DNA of 64,000 bases from Methanobacterium veterum (GCF_000745485.1 NZ_JQJK01000009.1:310001-374000); one strand, 5' to 3'. Positions 28,635 through 39,333 are shown, counted from the stretch's first letter. The notes: generated by a model from the sequence alone, not told the origin. A program made the numbers and translations.

Positions 28635-29927
28635 ATGGAAACAAAAAGTATTTTAATAGATAACGTTACTATACTGGGCGATAAGATTAAAAAAGGTTCA
28701 GTAATCGTAGAGAATGATAAAATCGTAGAAATAACTGAAAAATCAGGCTCATGCAGTGCTGATGAGGTAATAAATGGTGAAAAAAAAGTTTTAATGCCAG
28801 GACTTGTGAATACGCACACTCATCTTTCAATGACACTTATGAGGGGGCTTGCAGATGACTTGCCTCTCGACACTTGGTTAAATGATCATATCTGGCCTGT
28901 AGAAGCTAATTTAACAGGTGAATACTGTTATGCAGGTGCTTTACTGGCATGTATTGAAATGATAAAGTCTGGAACCACCGCATTCAATGATATGTACTTT
29001 TTTATGGATGATGTGGCGAAAGCAGTTGATAAATCTGGTTTAAGGGGTATGCTGTCCCACGGGATGATTGACCTTGGGGATGAAGAGAAGAGAAAGGCCG
29101 AATTTAGGGAAACCATGAGGATAATAGAAAAATGCCATGATACTGCGGACGGTAGAATAAAAGTTGCATTTGGACCACATGCACCTTACACATGTTCAAC
29201 AGAACTATTAAAAGAAGTAAGGGAAAAATCAAGTAAATTGGGGCTTAAAATCCACATTCATGTGGCTGAAACTGAATTTGAAGTTGGGCAGATAAAGGAG
29301 TCTTACGGTGCAAGACCTTTTGAATACCTTGATGAAATAGGTTTCCTAGCAGATGATGTTATAGCAGCGCATGCTGTATGGCTTTCAGATAAAGAAATAG
29401 AAATAATTAAAGAAAACGATGTGAAATTATCCCACAACCCTGCAAGTAACATGAAATTAGCATCAGGAATATCTCCAGTTTCAAAATTAGTTGAAAGCGG
29501 CATAAATGTATCATTGGGAACCGACGGTGCAGCCTCAAATAACAATTTAGACATGTTTGAAGAGATGAAACTTGCAGCACTGCTTCAAAAAGTACACACT
29601 GGTGATTCTACAGTGCTTCCAGCTGAAAAAGTGCTTGAAATGGCTACAATTGATGCTGCTGCTGCTTTAGGTCTTGAAAATGAAATTGGCAGTATTGAAG
29701 TTGGGAAAAAGGCTGATCTCGTACTTGTTGATATGAAAACTCCGGGTTTAACTCCATTCAGACATCCTGTATCGCATGTTGTATATTCTGCAAACGGCGG
29801 TGATGTTGACACTGTAATCTGTAATGGAGAGATCTTAATGAGGAACAAAGTATTAGAAGTGCTTGATGAGGCTGAAGTGATTCAGCTTGCTGAAGATGCT
29901 GCAGAGGAACTTTTATCAAAAAGCTGA
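28635..29927 (+). CDS. dadD: 5'-deoxyadenosine / SAH deaminase family (DadD/MtaD)
   Basis: 430 aa amidohydrolase. Metal site NTHTHLSMTLMRG near residue 57, GPHAPYTCS near 180, HVAETE near 208, GTDGAASNN near 290. This is the MtaD/DadD group; in methanogens the enzyme deaminates 5'-deoxyadenosine, S-adenosylhomocysteine and methylthioadenosine, clearing by-products of radical-SAM reactions. GGTGG lies 4 bases before the ATG. Transcribed alone, with a hairpin terminator. The exact preferred substrate cannot be read from sequence. Confidence 0.9.
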   Translation: METKSILIDNVTILGDKIKKGSVIVENDKIVEITEKSGSCSADEVINGEKKVLMPGLVNTHTHLSMTLMRGLADDLPLDTWLNDHIWPVEANLTGEYCYAGALLACIEMIKSGTTAFNDMYFFMDDVAKAVDKSGLRGMLSHGMIDLGDEEKRKAEFRETMRIIEKCHDTADGRIKVAFGPHAPYTCSTELLKEVREKSSKLGLKIHIHVAETEFEVGQIKESYGARPFEYLDEIGFLADDVIAAHAVWLSDKEIEIIKENDVKLSHNPASNMKLASGISPVSKLVESGINVSLGTDGAASNNNLDMFEEMKLAALLQKVHTGDSTVLPAEKVLEMATIDAAAALGLENEIGSIEVGKKADLVLVDMKTPGLTPFRHPVSHVVYSANGGDVDTVICNGEILMRNKVLEVLDEAEVIQLAEDAAEELLSKS

Positions 29928-29984
29928 TTTCCATGGATAAGCTGGTCTATCTGATATCGGCAAAACAGTGATAGATAGGTCTAT

Positions 29985-30008
29985 ATGCCACCACGTGGCA
30001 TTTTCCTA
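29985..30008 (+). terminator. Terminator after dadD
   Basis: ATGCCAC-cac-GTGGCAT (29985-30001), a 7-bp stem with a 3-base loop followed by TTTCC. A second inverted stretch (CTATC..GATAG) lies just before it. Confidence 0.55.
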
Positions 30009-30097
30009 TGCTTTTAAAAAAAGGGTTATAGGTCTAGATGCTAGTTTTACTCCTCAATTCTTAATTTTTTAGTAAGTTTATAACTAACTACAATTAT

Positions 30098-31582
30098 TTA
30101 TCTCCTGACCACATTATTAATTGCAATGGCTATAAGGAGCAGTACTGGCCATATTTCGAGTCTGCCCACCCAGAAATCTATAATAAAAACTAATTTTACT
30201 AAAACCGGTGAATCTGGTGTAATAATTCCACTTGATAGTCCTACGTTGCTTAAAGCTGATGCTACTTCAAAAATGACCCTTGATATATCATTATAATATA
30301 TAAGAACTATAACTATACTTATTATGTATATTACAAGGTATGTAAATACGAATGCACCTGTTATTCTCAAAACATCATCTGTGACTTTTAATTCTGTAAC
30401 ATGGTGAATTTTTTTTGCCATTACGGCTTTACCTGGCAGTATAAACGACTTAACCTGCCATGAAATTCCTTTTAGAAGTACGCCTAGTCTGAGCCATTTG
30501 ATACCCCCACCTGTAGAGAGAGAACCTGCACCAATGATCATAATTATTGTCATTAGGAAAGTACCGAGGCCAATCCATTTACTCAATATATCTGGATAAA
30601 ATGCTGTTTGCAGGCCAGTTGTAGATATGGCGGATACCATCTGGAATAAAGCGAATCTGAAGTTGAGCAGCAGGTCATTTCCATAAACTTGATGGCTGTA
30701 CAGTACAAATGTCACAAGGATTGTTGAAAGTATAATAAGTGAAAATGCCACTTTTGTTTCTATATCCCTGAAATACTCTTTCCAGTTCCCTTTAAGAACG
30801 GTGTAATGCAGGGCGAAGTTTGTAGCTCCGATCATCATTAGAATCATGGCTGCTATTTCTATCCAGACACTGTTATAGAATAAAATACTTGTATTCTGCA
30901 TTCCAAAACCGCCGGTGGATAAAGCAGTAAATGTGTAGAACACTGAATCAAATAATGGCATACCTGCAATCAAAAATAAGATTATTCCAAGTGCAGTAAA
31001 GAATACGTATATATAAACTATAACTCTTGTAGAATGTTTGATACTGGGTCTTAAACGTTCTTCTCTACCTTCTGCAAGATATAAACGCATCACGTCGGCA
31101 CCAGTAGATCTTAAAAGAGCTAGAAGGAGGAATATAATTCCGAGACCTCCAATCCACTGTGTAAAAGCTCTCCAGAAATTCATTGTAAAAGAAACAGCAT
31201 TTAAATTGGAGTACATACTGAAACCAGTGGTTGTAAATCCAGACATGGCTTCAAAATAAGAATTAAGATAGGATAACTCTCCTGAGATATAATACGGCAA
31301 AGCGCCCAGTGCACATGCAATCAACCATATAATGGTCGAAAAAACCATTGCACTTTTAAGAGTAATTTGTGTTTCTATTTTAAATAATTTAACAAAAGTA
31401 AAACCAATAACTGCACTTATGGCAGCTGAAGATAAAAAAGGAACTATATAGCGGGGTTCATTGTAAATAAAGGAAACTAAAATAGGAACTAGCATTGCAG
31501 CTCCAAGAAGCATGCAAACATCTCCTGTGTAATGAAGGATAGTTTTAACTTCTCTCCTACTCAGCCTATGAACCCTTTGCAT
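30098..31582 (-). CDS. trkH: TrkH-type potassium transporter subunit
   Basis: 494 aa with about 10-12 helices and four pore loops, the selectivity-filter sites being GFTTTGFSMY, ALSTGGFGMQ, ISTTGLQTAF and SNVGLSSG. It starts 11 bases after the TrkA gene, so the pair makes a K+ uptake system: TrkH is the pore, TrkA the nucleotide-binding gate. AGGTCGTGATT precedes the ATG. Two more TrkH copies lie upstream (32876, 34543) but have less classical filter loops. Confidence 0.92.
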   Translation of the reverse strand: MQRVHRLSRREVKTILHYTGDVCMLLGAAMLVPILVSFIYNEPRYIVPFLSSAAISAVIGFTFVKLFKIETQITLKSAMVFSTIIWLIACALGALPYYISGELSYLNSYFEAMSGFTTTGFSMYSNLNAVSFTMNFWRAFTQWIGGLGIIFLLLALLRSTGADVMRLYLAEGREERLRPSIKHSTRVIVYIYVFFTALGIILFLIAGMPLFDSVFYTFTALSTGGFGMQNTSILFYNSVWIEIAAMILMMIGATNFALHYTVLKGNWKEYFRDIETKVAFSLIILSTILVTFVLYSHQVYGNDLLLNFRFALFQMVSAISTTGLQTAFYPDILSKWIGLGTFLMTIIMIIGAGSLSTGGGIKWLRLGVLLKGISWQVKSFILPGKAVMAKKIHHVTELKVTDDVLRITGAFVFTYLVIYIISIVIVLIYYNDISRVIFEVASALSNVGLSSGIITPDSPVLVKLVFIIDFWVGRLEIWPVLLLIAIAINNVVRR

Positions 31583-31593
31583 TTAATCACGAC

Positions 31594-32244
31594 CTAGGTT
31601 GTGAACATCTGCGTAACTTTTTTGACGGCATTCGCCTTAACAAGTACGGAAATAAGGTTATTTTCGCTTAAAACCATATTTTCCTTTGGAATAATTATGT
31701 TGCCGTTATTATGAACTGCGGCAATTATATAATCATCTGTGGGACTCACTTCTCTGATTTCTTTACCAATTACCTTTTTGTTTTTCACGGTAATGTTTAT
31801 CATTTCTGCATTTCCCTTTCCAAGCACGATTAGATCGGCTATATTGGGTCTTGTTATCACTTTCTCAAGGTAACTCGCTGCAGTAAGTTCAGGACTTACA
31901 ACAAAATTGATACCAACTTTTTGAAATGCTTCCTCATGTGATATATCGCTTACCCTTGCTATAATTTTTTCTATGTTATAATCCCTTACAAGAATACTTG
32001 ATAACAAATTAGCGTCGTCATTACCTGTAGCTGCAACAAAAACATCTGCATCACCAATATTGGCTTCTTCGAGAATCTTTTTATTGGTACCATTACCGCA
32101 GATAACCAGTGCATCTAGTTCCGTCGCAGCATTATTACATAATTCTTCACTTTTTTCGATTATAGTAACATCGTTACCATTTTCAATTAGTTTTGAGGCC
32201 AAGTTAAGACCTACTCTTCCTCCGCCCATTATTACTACATACAT
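31594..32244 (-). CDS. trkA: TrkA potassium-uptake regulator
   Basis: 216 aa. N-terminal RCK domain (residues 1-120) with the nucleotide-binding [13 protein letters not shown] and an acidic residue at the end of the second strand (TIIEKSEEL); C-terminal TrkA_C domain (about 135-216). One RCK unit, so it would form a ring of subunits below TrkH. GGTG precedes the start by about 10 bases. First gene of the trkA-trkH operon; it may also serve the two orphan TrkH proteins. Confidence 0.93.
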   Translation of the reverse strand: MYVVIMGGGRVGLNLASKLIENGNDVTIIEKSEELCNNAATELDALVICGNGTNKKILEEANIGDADVFVAATGNDDANLLSSILVRDYNIEKIIARVSDISHEEAFQKVGINFVVSPELTAASYLEKVITRPNIADLIVLGKGNAEMINITVKNKKVIGKEIREVSPTDDYIIAAVHNNGNIIIPKENMVLSENNLISVLVKANAVKKVTQMFTT

Positions 32245-32875
32245 AAATACACCTTATCAATAATTATAGTTTAAATCGTTTAAATAAATACTTAAAACGA
32301 TTATAAGTTTGAAATAAAATGTTATTCTACATAAATATAGTCAATAAACTTTACTTTAAGTTTATACTGGCTATGCAACGGTTTACTAATTTTTTTTATA
32401 CCGATTCATGTAATTTGACCAATGTTATATATAAACTTTATCTTCCGATATCTTCCGGCAGGTGAAATTTAGGGTCTACAAATCTTTTTTTTACAAAAGT
32501 GGGCATGAAATAAGTGTATATGTCTAAAATATGCTTAATAAATAAATTGGAGATATATGGTATTGTAATACCTCTTATTAATTTTTTAATTGGAGTAATA
32601 CTGAACTTATAACATGCACTTTGATTATTTGTATGTGGCCCATGCATGCAGTGGATACTCTATTAAACGACGATTATGAAGATATTGGTGCAGACAATTA
32701 TTATTTGAGCTGTAGTTCATCTTTCCATTTTTGATCTTTGGATTTTCTAGCATCGTCCTATTAATTATTATATGTTATGTATTATTTACAATGAGTGGCT
32801 ATCAAATTTTATTTCATGTATTTAATTATAGAAAAATTTAGACTTTAATAGTCTCCTGAAAATGTCCAAATTAAT
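32245..32875. other. Intergenic region, no supported gene
   Basis: 631 bases between trkA and the second TrkH. Its right part is downstream of that gene, its left part holds the trkA promoter. A minus-strand ORF of 69 codons (32438-32647) lacks a ribosome site and recognisable features, so it is not called. Confidence 0.4.
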
Positions 32876-34312
32876 TTAAAATTTTTTAACTGTGGCTATT
32901 ACTGCCCTTAACAGCACGAGCACTGGTATTATTTCAAGCCTTCCAATCCACATATCAAATATCATGAAAGCTTGAGGAATTTGAGGCATTGTTGCGGATA
33001 CTATGCCCATTGAGAGTCCAACACACCCCTGAATTGAACTAACCTCAAATAAAGAATTTAAAGCATCGTATCCGTACTGTACAAGCACAGTCCATGTTAT
33101 AAATATAAAAATGAGGTAAATTATTATGAAGTATCCTGATTCTTTAATTTCTGCATCTGCCAGTGGCTTTCCAGATATTTTTCGAGGTATAACGGATCCT
33201 GCAGGGGCAACTATCTTAACAATTTCCCAGTAAACTCCTTTTAAAATCGTAATTATTCTTATAAGCTTTATAGCACCTACAGTAGAACCTGCTGAACCTC
33301 CAATGAGCATTAAACATATAAGCATTATTTTAACATATTGTGGCCACATTACCATAGTATTTGTGGGTTGAATATTAAAACCGGTAGTTGTTATGGCAGA
33401 TACTGCATTGAAAACAGCATCCATAGAACTGAGATGACCATTTAAAATTATGAGTACAGAAAATACAAATATAAGAAGTAGTAACGCCTGGAATTGAATA
33501 TCTCGTAGTAAGAACTTTATATTGCCCTTTAAAGCTCTATAGTGCACCAAGAAGCTTGTAGCACCTAAGATCATTATAATCATGGCCACTATGTTGATGG
33601 CATTACTGTGATATGCGCCAATGCCGTCGTTTTTAACAGACATTCCCCCTGTGGCTATAGCGGTCATGGTCTGGTTTATAGCATCAAAAATGGGCATTCC
33701 TACAATTATAAACATAACGATTCCAATTGCAGTATAAAATAGATAGATCCACCATATGGTTTTTACGGTGTTGACAATACTTGGTTTTATTTTTTCTTCT
33801 CTGGCTTCAGACTTGTATAATCTTGCTGCAGCGGTTCCTGGCCTTATGAGTATTCCAATAACAACAATAACGACTCCTAAACCACCTATCCACTGTTCCA
33901 TACTTCTTAAAAAGAGAATTGATTTGGGGAGTATTTCCACATTTGCAAATATTGTCATCCCAGCTCCCGTCCAGGCGGACATATTTTCAAAATAAGCATT
34001 TAAAAAATTAATATGGGTGATTTGCATCATTATGAGGCTTCCAATTAGTGCCGCCCAAAGCCAGGCAAGGGCAGCTATCATCATACCATGTTTAAGCCCC
34101 ATGCGTCCATTTTTGTCTCGAAGAGATCTCCTGAGAGCATACCCTACCAGGATTGAGAATCCTGATGGAATTATAAAAGACAGATAATTTGATTCATTGT
34201 AGATCAATGAAACAATTAACGGCGTTAAAGTCACTACGCCAATACCAATCATTATTAAGCCTAATTGCTCTAATATTACAAAAAAGTCTTTTTTTCTCAG
34301 TTGACCAATCAT
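32876..34312 (-). CDS. TrkH-like transporter, orphan copy 1
   Basis: 478 aa. TrkH fold with four pore loops: SAWTGAGMTIF, IATGGMSVKN, AITTTGFNIQ and QGCVGLSMG. Loops 1 and 4 differ from the first TrkH (TTGFS and NVGLS there), which could change ion choice or gating. No TrkA lies next to it. About three quarters of residues match the next copy at 34543, a clear tandem duplication. No Shine-Dalgarno is seen; a TATA box 30-40 bases upstream predicts a very short leader. Confidence 0.9.
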   Translation of the reverse strand: MIGQLRKKDFFVILEQLGLIMIGIGVVTLTPLIVSLIYNESNYLSFIIPSGFSILVGYALRRSLRDKNGRMGLKHGMMIAALAWLWAALIGSLIMMQITHINFLNAYFENMSAWTGAGMTIFANVEILPKSILFLRSMEQWIGGLGVVIVVIGILIRPGTAAARLYKSEAREEKIKPSIVNTVKTIWWIYLFYTAIGIVMFIIVGMPIFDAINQTMTAIATGGMSVKNDGIGAYHSNAINIVAMIIMILGATSFLVHYRALKGNIKFLLRDIQFQALLLLIFVFSVLIILNGHLSSMDAVFNAVSAITTTGFNIQPTNTMVMWPQYVKIMLICLMLIGGSAGSTVGAIKLIRIITILKGVYWEIVKIVAPAGSVIPRKISGKPLADAEIKESGYFIIIYLIFIFITWTVLVQYGYDALNSLFEVSSIQGCVGLSMGIVSATMPQIPQAFMIFDMWIGRLEIIPVLVLLRAVIATVKKF

Positions 34313-34340
34313 TTGTATCGTATTATAGATTTTCAGCGAA

Positions 34341-34352
34341 GCATATAAATTT
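34341..34352 (-). promoter_or_regulatory. TATA box of orphan TrkH copy 1
   Basis: Minus-strand TTTATATGC about 30 bases before the ATG at 34312. The same arrangement with nearly the same downstream bases (ending in CAAATGATTGG) occurs before the second copy. The predicted leader is about 10 bases. Confidence 0.55.
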
Positions 34353-34542
34353 AATCATTGTTTAGAATAATGCATTTTTTAACATTTTTATGTTTATTTA
34401 AAATGAAATTTAAATGCTAAAGTAACTATTTGAGAATTATTGTTATATATTTTTGGAGATATGCTGTACAATTGTATACTTGAACTAAATTAAGCTATGA
34501 TTCAAAATTTATTATTTGTTGTAATTTGTGAAAATTAAACAT

Positions 34543-35979
34543 TTAAAATCTTTTAAATGCACCTAATGATGCTCTTATTAAAACAAGTACTGGGATAATT
34601 TCAAGCCTTCCAATCCACATATTAAATATCATGAAAGCTTGAGGAATTTGAGGCATTGTTGGGGATGCAATGCCCATTGAAAGCCCGACGTTTCCCTGTG
34701 CCGAGACAATTTCGTATAATGAGTTTAGAGCATCATAGCCATAAGCTACAAAGACAAGCCAGCTTATAAATATAAAAATGAAATAAATAAATGCATATGA
34801 TGTGGCTTCTTTGATTTCTACATCAGATACTAACTTATTAGATATTTTTCGAGGTATAACAGACCCTTCGGGAGATACTGCCTTTAAAATATCCCAATAG
34901 ATTCCTTTTAATGCTGTAACTACCCTTATTATTTTTAGTGCACCCGCTGTTGAACCTGCTGCTCCACCTATTATCATACACGCAATGAGTATCAGTTTTA
35001 TATATTCTAGCCATGCAATCATGGTGTTCAATGGGGATATGCTGGAACCAGTACATGAAATTGCGGATACCACATTAAAAATAGATTCTACAGGTACAAG
35101 TGTTGAATTTAGAATTAAAAGTATTGAAAATATGGCAATTATAAGTACCATGGCCCTGAACTGTATATCTTTTAATACGTCCCAAAATTTGCCTTTTAAA
35201 GCTTTATAATGAATTAAGAAACTTGTTCCACCTACAAACATTAAGAATATGGTTATTATGTAAATTAAGGTGCTGTTATATGCTCCAATATTATCGTTTC
35301 TTACAGACATTCCGCCTGTAGATAAGTTAGTGAATGTATTGTTTATAGCGTCAAAAATTGACATTCCTGCAAGAACATATAAAATAACTCCGAGAACAGT
35401 ATAAAAAATGTATATCCACCATATGGTTTTCACAGTTCCCAATATGCTTGGTTTTATTTTTTCTTCTCTGGCCTCTGATTTATATAATCTTGCTGCAGCG
35501 GTTCCAGGCCGTATAAGTATCCCAATAACTACAATTACAACACCAAGACCACCAATCCACTGTTCGATGCTTCTTAAAAATAGAACTGATCTGGGGAGTA
35601 TTTCCACATTTGTAAAGATACTGAGTCCGCTTCCAGTCCAGGCGGACATACTTTCAAAATAAGCGTTTAAAAAGTTGATATGGGTTGTATTCATGAGTAT
35701 AAGGCTTCCAATTAGTGCCGCCCAAAGCCAGGCAAGGGCAGCTATCATCATGGCATGTTTAAGCCCCATTCTTCTATTTTTGCCCCTGAGAGATCTTCTA
35801 AGAATGTAACCTATTAAAATTGAAAATCCAGATGGGATTATAAAAGATAAATAATCCGGCTCGTTGTAGATTAAAGCAACAACTATTGGTGTTAAAGTCA
35901 CCACACCAATGCCTATCATTATTAGGCCTAACTGCTCAAGCACTATATAAAAATCTTTTTTTCTCAGTTGACCAATCAT
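34543..35979 (-). CDS. TrkH-like transporter, orphan copy 2
   Basis: 478 aa. Tandem duplicate of the preceding TrkH gene. Pore loops: SAWTGSGLSIF, NLSTGGMSVRN, ISCTGSSISP and QGNVGLSMG. Loop 3 has Ser in place of the usual residue after TG, a change not seen in the other two copies. The first 35 residues are almost identical between the duplicates (MIGQLRKKDF). Promoter and short leader are also duplicated. Na+ or K+ transport is possible; no partner subunit lies nearby except the shared trkA operon. Confidence 0.9.
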   Translation of the reverse strand: MIGQLRKKDFYIVLEQLGLIMIGIGVVTLTPIVVALIYNEPDYLSFIIPSGFSILIGYILRRSLRGKNRRMGLKHAMMIAALAWLWAALIGSLILMNTTHINFLNAYFESMSAWTGSGLSIFTNVEILPRSVLFLRSIEQWIGGLGVVIVVIGILIRPGTAAARLYKSEAREEKIKPSILGTVKTIWWIYIFYTVLGVILYVLAGMSIFDAINNTFTNLSTGGMSVRNDNIGAYNSTLIYIITIFLMFVGGTSFLIHYKALKGKFWDVLKDIQFRAMVLIIAIFSILLILNSTLVPVESIFNVVSAISCTGSSISPLNTMIAWLEYIKLILIACMIIGGAAGSTAGALKIIRVVTALKGIYWDILKAVSPEGSVIPRKISNKLVSDVEIKEATSYAFIYFIFIFISWLVFVAYGYDALNSLYEIVSAQGNVGLSMGIASPTMPQIPQAFMIFNMWIGRLEIIPVLVLIRASLGAFKRF

Positions 35980-36007
35980 TTGGATCGTATTAATAATATC
36001 CAGCAGA

Positions 36008-36018
36008 GCATATAAACT
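36008..36018 (-). promoter_or_regulatory. TATA box of orphan TrkH copy 2
   Basis: Minus-strand GTTTATATGC about 30 bases before the ATG at 35979, conserved with the site at 34341-34352. Confidence 0.55.
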
Positions 36019-36116
36019 TGATCATTGATTATATTTTGGGCTTGTTGGGAAATTTGCAGATAATGAAGATTTATAGATTTAAAAAAGCAGATATGTCTTT
36101 AATTATAAAATAACCA

Positions 36117-38879
36117 TTATTTAAACTGTCTGATTAAACATTTCCTTAATTCATCTGCAAAAAACATAATTGGAATAAATGTAATTACATATAACCATTC
36201 TATTATTCCAAGTGGAGCAGTTCCAAATACGCCCTGCAGTTGAGGTATATAAAGGATTGCAAGCACTATAGCGACTTCAAATATAATTCCTCTTATTATC
36301 CAGTTATTTTTAAAAACTCCAATTTTAAATACTGACATTCGTGTAGTTTGAATTGTTAAAAGGTTTCCTATCTGGCCCATTACAATACCAACAAAGACAA
36401 TTGTGGTGGCTTTAATGTATAATGGGTCTGAAAATGGGAGAGGTTGTCCAAAATGCCATCCGCCGCCGTAGAGCACCCAGAAATATCCAGACATCACAAG
36501 TACTGCTTCAATTAATCCAAGGAAGATATATCCTCTAAGCACTACAGGTAAATTCAAAAGTCTCTCTTTTCTTGGCCGTGGCGGCCTTTTCATTACATCC
36601 GACTCGGGAGGCCCTCTTCCTAATGCTATTGCTGGAAGGGTATCTGTACCTAAATCTATTGCAAGTATCTGCATCACTGTAATGGGAAGAGGGATAGCAA
36701 ACATGGCTGTAAGTACAAACGGTATGATTTCAGCAGTTTCATGGGAGAAAATATAGGTTATAAATTTCCTTATATTTTCATAGATGGTCCTGCCTTCTTT
36801 TATGGCAGATACAATTGTCGCAAAATTATCGTCAGTTAAAATCATGTCTGAAGCTTCTTTAGCTACATCAGTACCAGTTATTCCCATTGCAACCCCTATA
36901 TCTGCTTTTCTAAGTGCTGGTGCATCATTTACACCGTCACCAGTCATTGCTACAATTTCATCCTCTTCTTCAAGTATGGATGCAATCCTCATTTTATGCT
37001 CTGGAACAGCCCTTGCAAATATCACATCACATCCAGAACTGAGAAGCTGTACAATTTGCTCGTCTGACATCTCACTGATCTCTTTTCCCTTTACCACCTG
37101 GCAATCACCGCTTATGATGCCAATTTCTTCGCCTATAGCTCGTGCTGTAAGTCCATAGTCCCCAGTTATCATTATAATTCGTATTCCAGCACCATGACAT
37201 TGCTTGACAGCTTTATAGACTTCTGGACGTGGAGGATCCTGCATTGCCATCATGCCAAGAAATATCATGTCTTTTTCAACAGTTTCCGGCCTGTAATCAT
37301 TGAAATCATTGGGTAAATTTTTATATGCTATTGCAAGTATTCTAAGGCCTTCTTCTGCAAGTTCGTCATGTATTTTGATTATATTTTCTTTTTCTTCTGG
37401 GAAAAGAGGCCTAATTTTTCCATCCTCAGAAATTTGATTACTTAAAGAAATTATCTTTTTAGGGGCCCCTTTAATATATGCAACCTTTTTGTCCTCTTTT
37501 TGATGTATAGAACTCATTGATTTCCGTACAGAATCAAATGGGAGTTCAATTATCCGTGGAATTCTTTTTATCTCTTCCTTCGGATTAAACCCGCTTTTGC
37601 ATGCTGCAACAAGTAGTGATGCTTCTGTAGGATCCCCTAATATTTTCCATTTTTTACCTTCACTGTGGGGTTTAATTAATTTGGCATCGTTGCAAAATGC
37701 GGCTGTCCTCATAAGTAGTTTAAGCTCTTTCATTTCATCATAAGATATTTCATTACCTTTATGCAGGAATTTACCTTTAGGTGTATATCCTGCACCTGTT
37801 ACGTCAATTAATTCATCAGGTATCCAGATTTTACGGACGGTCATCTCGTTTTTAGTAAGTGTCCCTGTTTTATCTGTACATATTATGGTTGTAGAACCCA
37901 GGGTTTCGACGCTGGAAAGACGCTTTATGAGTGCATTTTTACTGACCATTTTTCTAGCGGCTGCAGCAAGTGCAAGGGTTACAGTAGGAAGAAGACCTTC
38001 CGGAACATTTGCAACAGTTAAACCTATGGCAAAAAGAAACGCAATGGTTAAGGGGAGATTTAAAACAAGTATATTAACACCAAATAATGTAATGCCCATT
38101 AAAATTGCTATAATTGCTATTAAACGTGCCACTTTGTTTATTTCTATCTGCAGTGGGCTCTGTACTTCTTTCACAGTTTGGGTAAGAGACGCTATTTTGC
38201 TGAACTCCGTGTTTCTGCCTGTTGAAAAAACCACTGCTTTTCCAGAGCCAGATGTCACGCTGGTACCTGCAAAAATAAGGTTATGCATCTCAATAAAGGC
38301 ATGATCTTCACCGTTCATCCCATCAGGCGTTTTACGTATAGGCCGTGATTCTCCTGTGAGTGTAGAATTATCCACCTTAAATTGGGATGCCTCTACAATC
38401 CTTGAATCTGCTGAAATATTGTCTCCTTCATCAAGTACGATTATATCACCAGGTACCAGTCCTGCTGCAACTATTTCCCTTTCTTTACCTTCTCTTATTA
38501 CCTTTGCAGTTGATGGAAGGATTTTTTTGAGGGCTTCTGTTGCTTTTTCTGCCTGATATTCCTGCCAGAAGCTGAAAATAGCGTTTATTATAATTACGCC
38601 AATAATTGCAAATCCTAATTGGGGAGTTCCAGAAATAAAAGCTAATATGCTCGCAGCCCATAAAAGAAGGGCAAGAATATTGTAAAAGTTCTCTAAAAGT
38701 TTAAATATCAACGGTTTTTTCTTGACTTCTTCAATTTGATTTGGGCCATATTTTTTAAGCCTTAATTGGGCTTCATTTTCGCTTATGCCGCGGGGTGATG
38801 TATCCAGTTTAGAATATACTTCTTCAGGAGAAGGTTTATAAATATCCATCTCTTCTGAGGAGGGATTATTTTCATTCAT
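36117..38879 (-). CDS. P2-type cation ATPase (Na+/K+ or Ca2+-like)
   Basis: 920 aa from ATG 38879. Cation-ATPase N domain, actuator with TGES near 180, helix 4 motif NVPEGLLPTVTLALAAAARKM, phosphorylation site [13 protein letters not shown], hinge MTGDGVNDAPALRKADIGVAMG, and helix 6 AIDLGTDTLPAIALG. The helix 4 and helix 6 motifs are close to those of Na+/K+- and H+/K+-ATPases (P2C) rather than SERCA. With three TrkH and TrkA next door, Na+ export or K+ import for osmotic balance is likely. Ion choice is inferred. The start is uncertain by a few codons. Confidence 0.9.
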   Translation of the reverse strand: MNENNPSSEEMDIYKPSPEEVYSKLDTSPRGISENEAQLRLKKYGPNQIEEVKKKPLIFKLLENFYNILALLLWAASILAFISGTPQLGFAIIGVIIINAIFSFWQEYQAEKATEALKKILPSTAKVIREGKEREIVAAGLVPGDIIVLDEGDNISADSRIVEASQFKVDNSTLTGESRPIRKTPDGMNGEDHAFIEMHNLIFAGTSVTSGSGKAVVFSTGRNTEFSKIASLTQTVKEVQSPLQIEINKVARLIAIIAILMGITLFGVNILVLNLPLTIAFLFAIGLTVANVPEGLLPTVTLALAAAARKMVSKNALIKRLSSVETLGSTTIICTDKTGTLTKNEMTVRKIWIPDELIDVTGAGYTPKGKFLHKGNEISYDEMKELKLLMRTAAFCNDAKLIKPHSEGKKWKILGDPTEASLLVAACKSGFNPKEEIKRIPRIIELPFDSVRKSMSSIHQKEDKKVAYIKGAPKKIISLSNQISEDGKIRPLFPEEKENIIKIHDELAEEGLRILAIAYKNLPNDFNDYRPETVEKDMIFLGMMAMQDPPRPEVYKAVKQCHGAGIRIIMITGDYGLTARAIGEEIGIISGDCQVVKGKEISEMSDEQIVQLLSSGCDVIFARAVPEHKMRIASILEEEDEIVAMTGDGVNDAPALRKADIGVAMGITGTDVAKEASDMILTDDNFATIVSAIKEGRTIYENIRKFITYIFSHETAEIIPFVLTAMFAIPLPITVMQILAIDLGTDTLPAIALGRGPPESDVMKRPPRPRKERLLNLPVVLRGYIFLGLIEAVLVMSGYFWVLYGGGWHFGQPLPFSDPLYIKATTIVFVGIVMGQIGNLLTIQTTRMSVFKIGVFKNNWIIRGIIFEVAIVLAILYIPQLQGVFGTAPLGIIEWLYVITFIPIMFFADELRKCLIRQFK

Positions 38880-39130
38880 GGTTACACACAAATAGAATTT
38901 TTCATGATTCGCTCATCTTAAGTCATAATTTTTTTTAAACACCTAAAATTTCTTATTAATACTTAATTAAAATGTATTATAATCTATGGTTTTTAAAACA
39001 TAAAATAATAATGGAATATTTTTAAAATGCAATCTGGACAAAATAAGTTGTAATATACTATATATCGTTTATTCTGGTTTATTAATATCTCAAAACTTAA
39101 TATATCTTGCTATTTTAAGCTTGTTTAAAT

Positions 39131-39154
39131 CTTATTAATCCTTAGATTAATAAG
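39131..39154. promoter_or_regulatory. Perfect palindrome before F390 synthetase gene
   Basis: CTTATTAATC-ctta-GATTAATAAG, 10-bp arms, inside the 442-base spacer 38892-39333. Could be an operator or a transcript hairpin. The remainder of the spacer is A/T-rich with no gene seen. Confidence 0.4.
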
Positions 39155-39333
39155 TTAATTTTGACATATATTAATATAATTTAAAAATAGTGGAATTTTT
39201 TGTATCAATCTCAAAACATAAAAGAAGATGTTTGATATTCCTGTTTAAGAATTTATTAAATACATGGTTAAATCCACTGTGTATTAGCATTTTTGCAAAA
39301 ATAATTTAAGAAACGCTAAATAGGGGGATTTTT

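Noticed and set aside
32438..32647. 69-codon minus-strand ORF between trkA and TrkH
   Set aside because: No ribosome binding site, no recognisable domain, A/T-rich intergenic setting.
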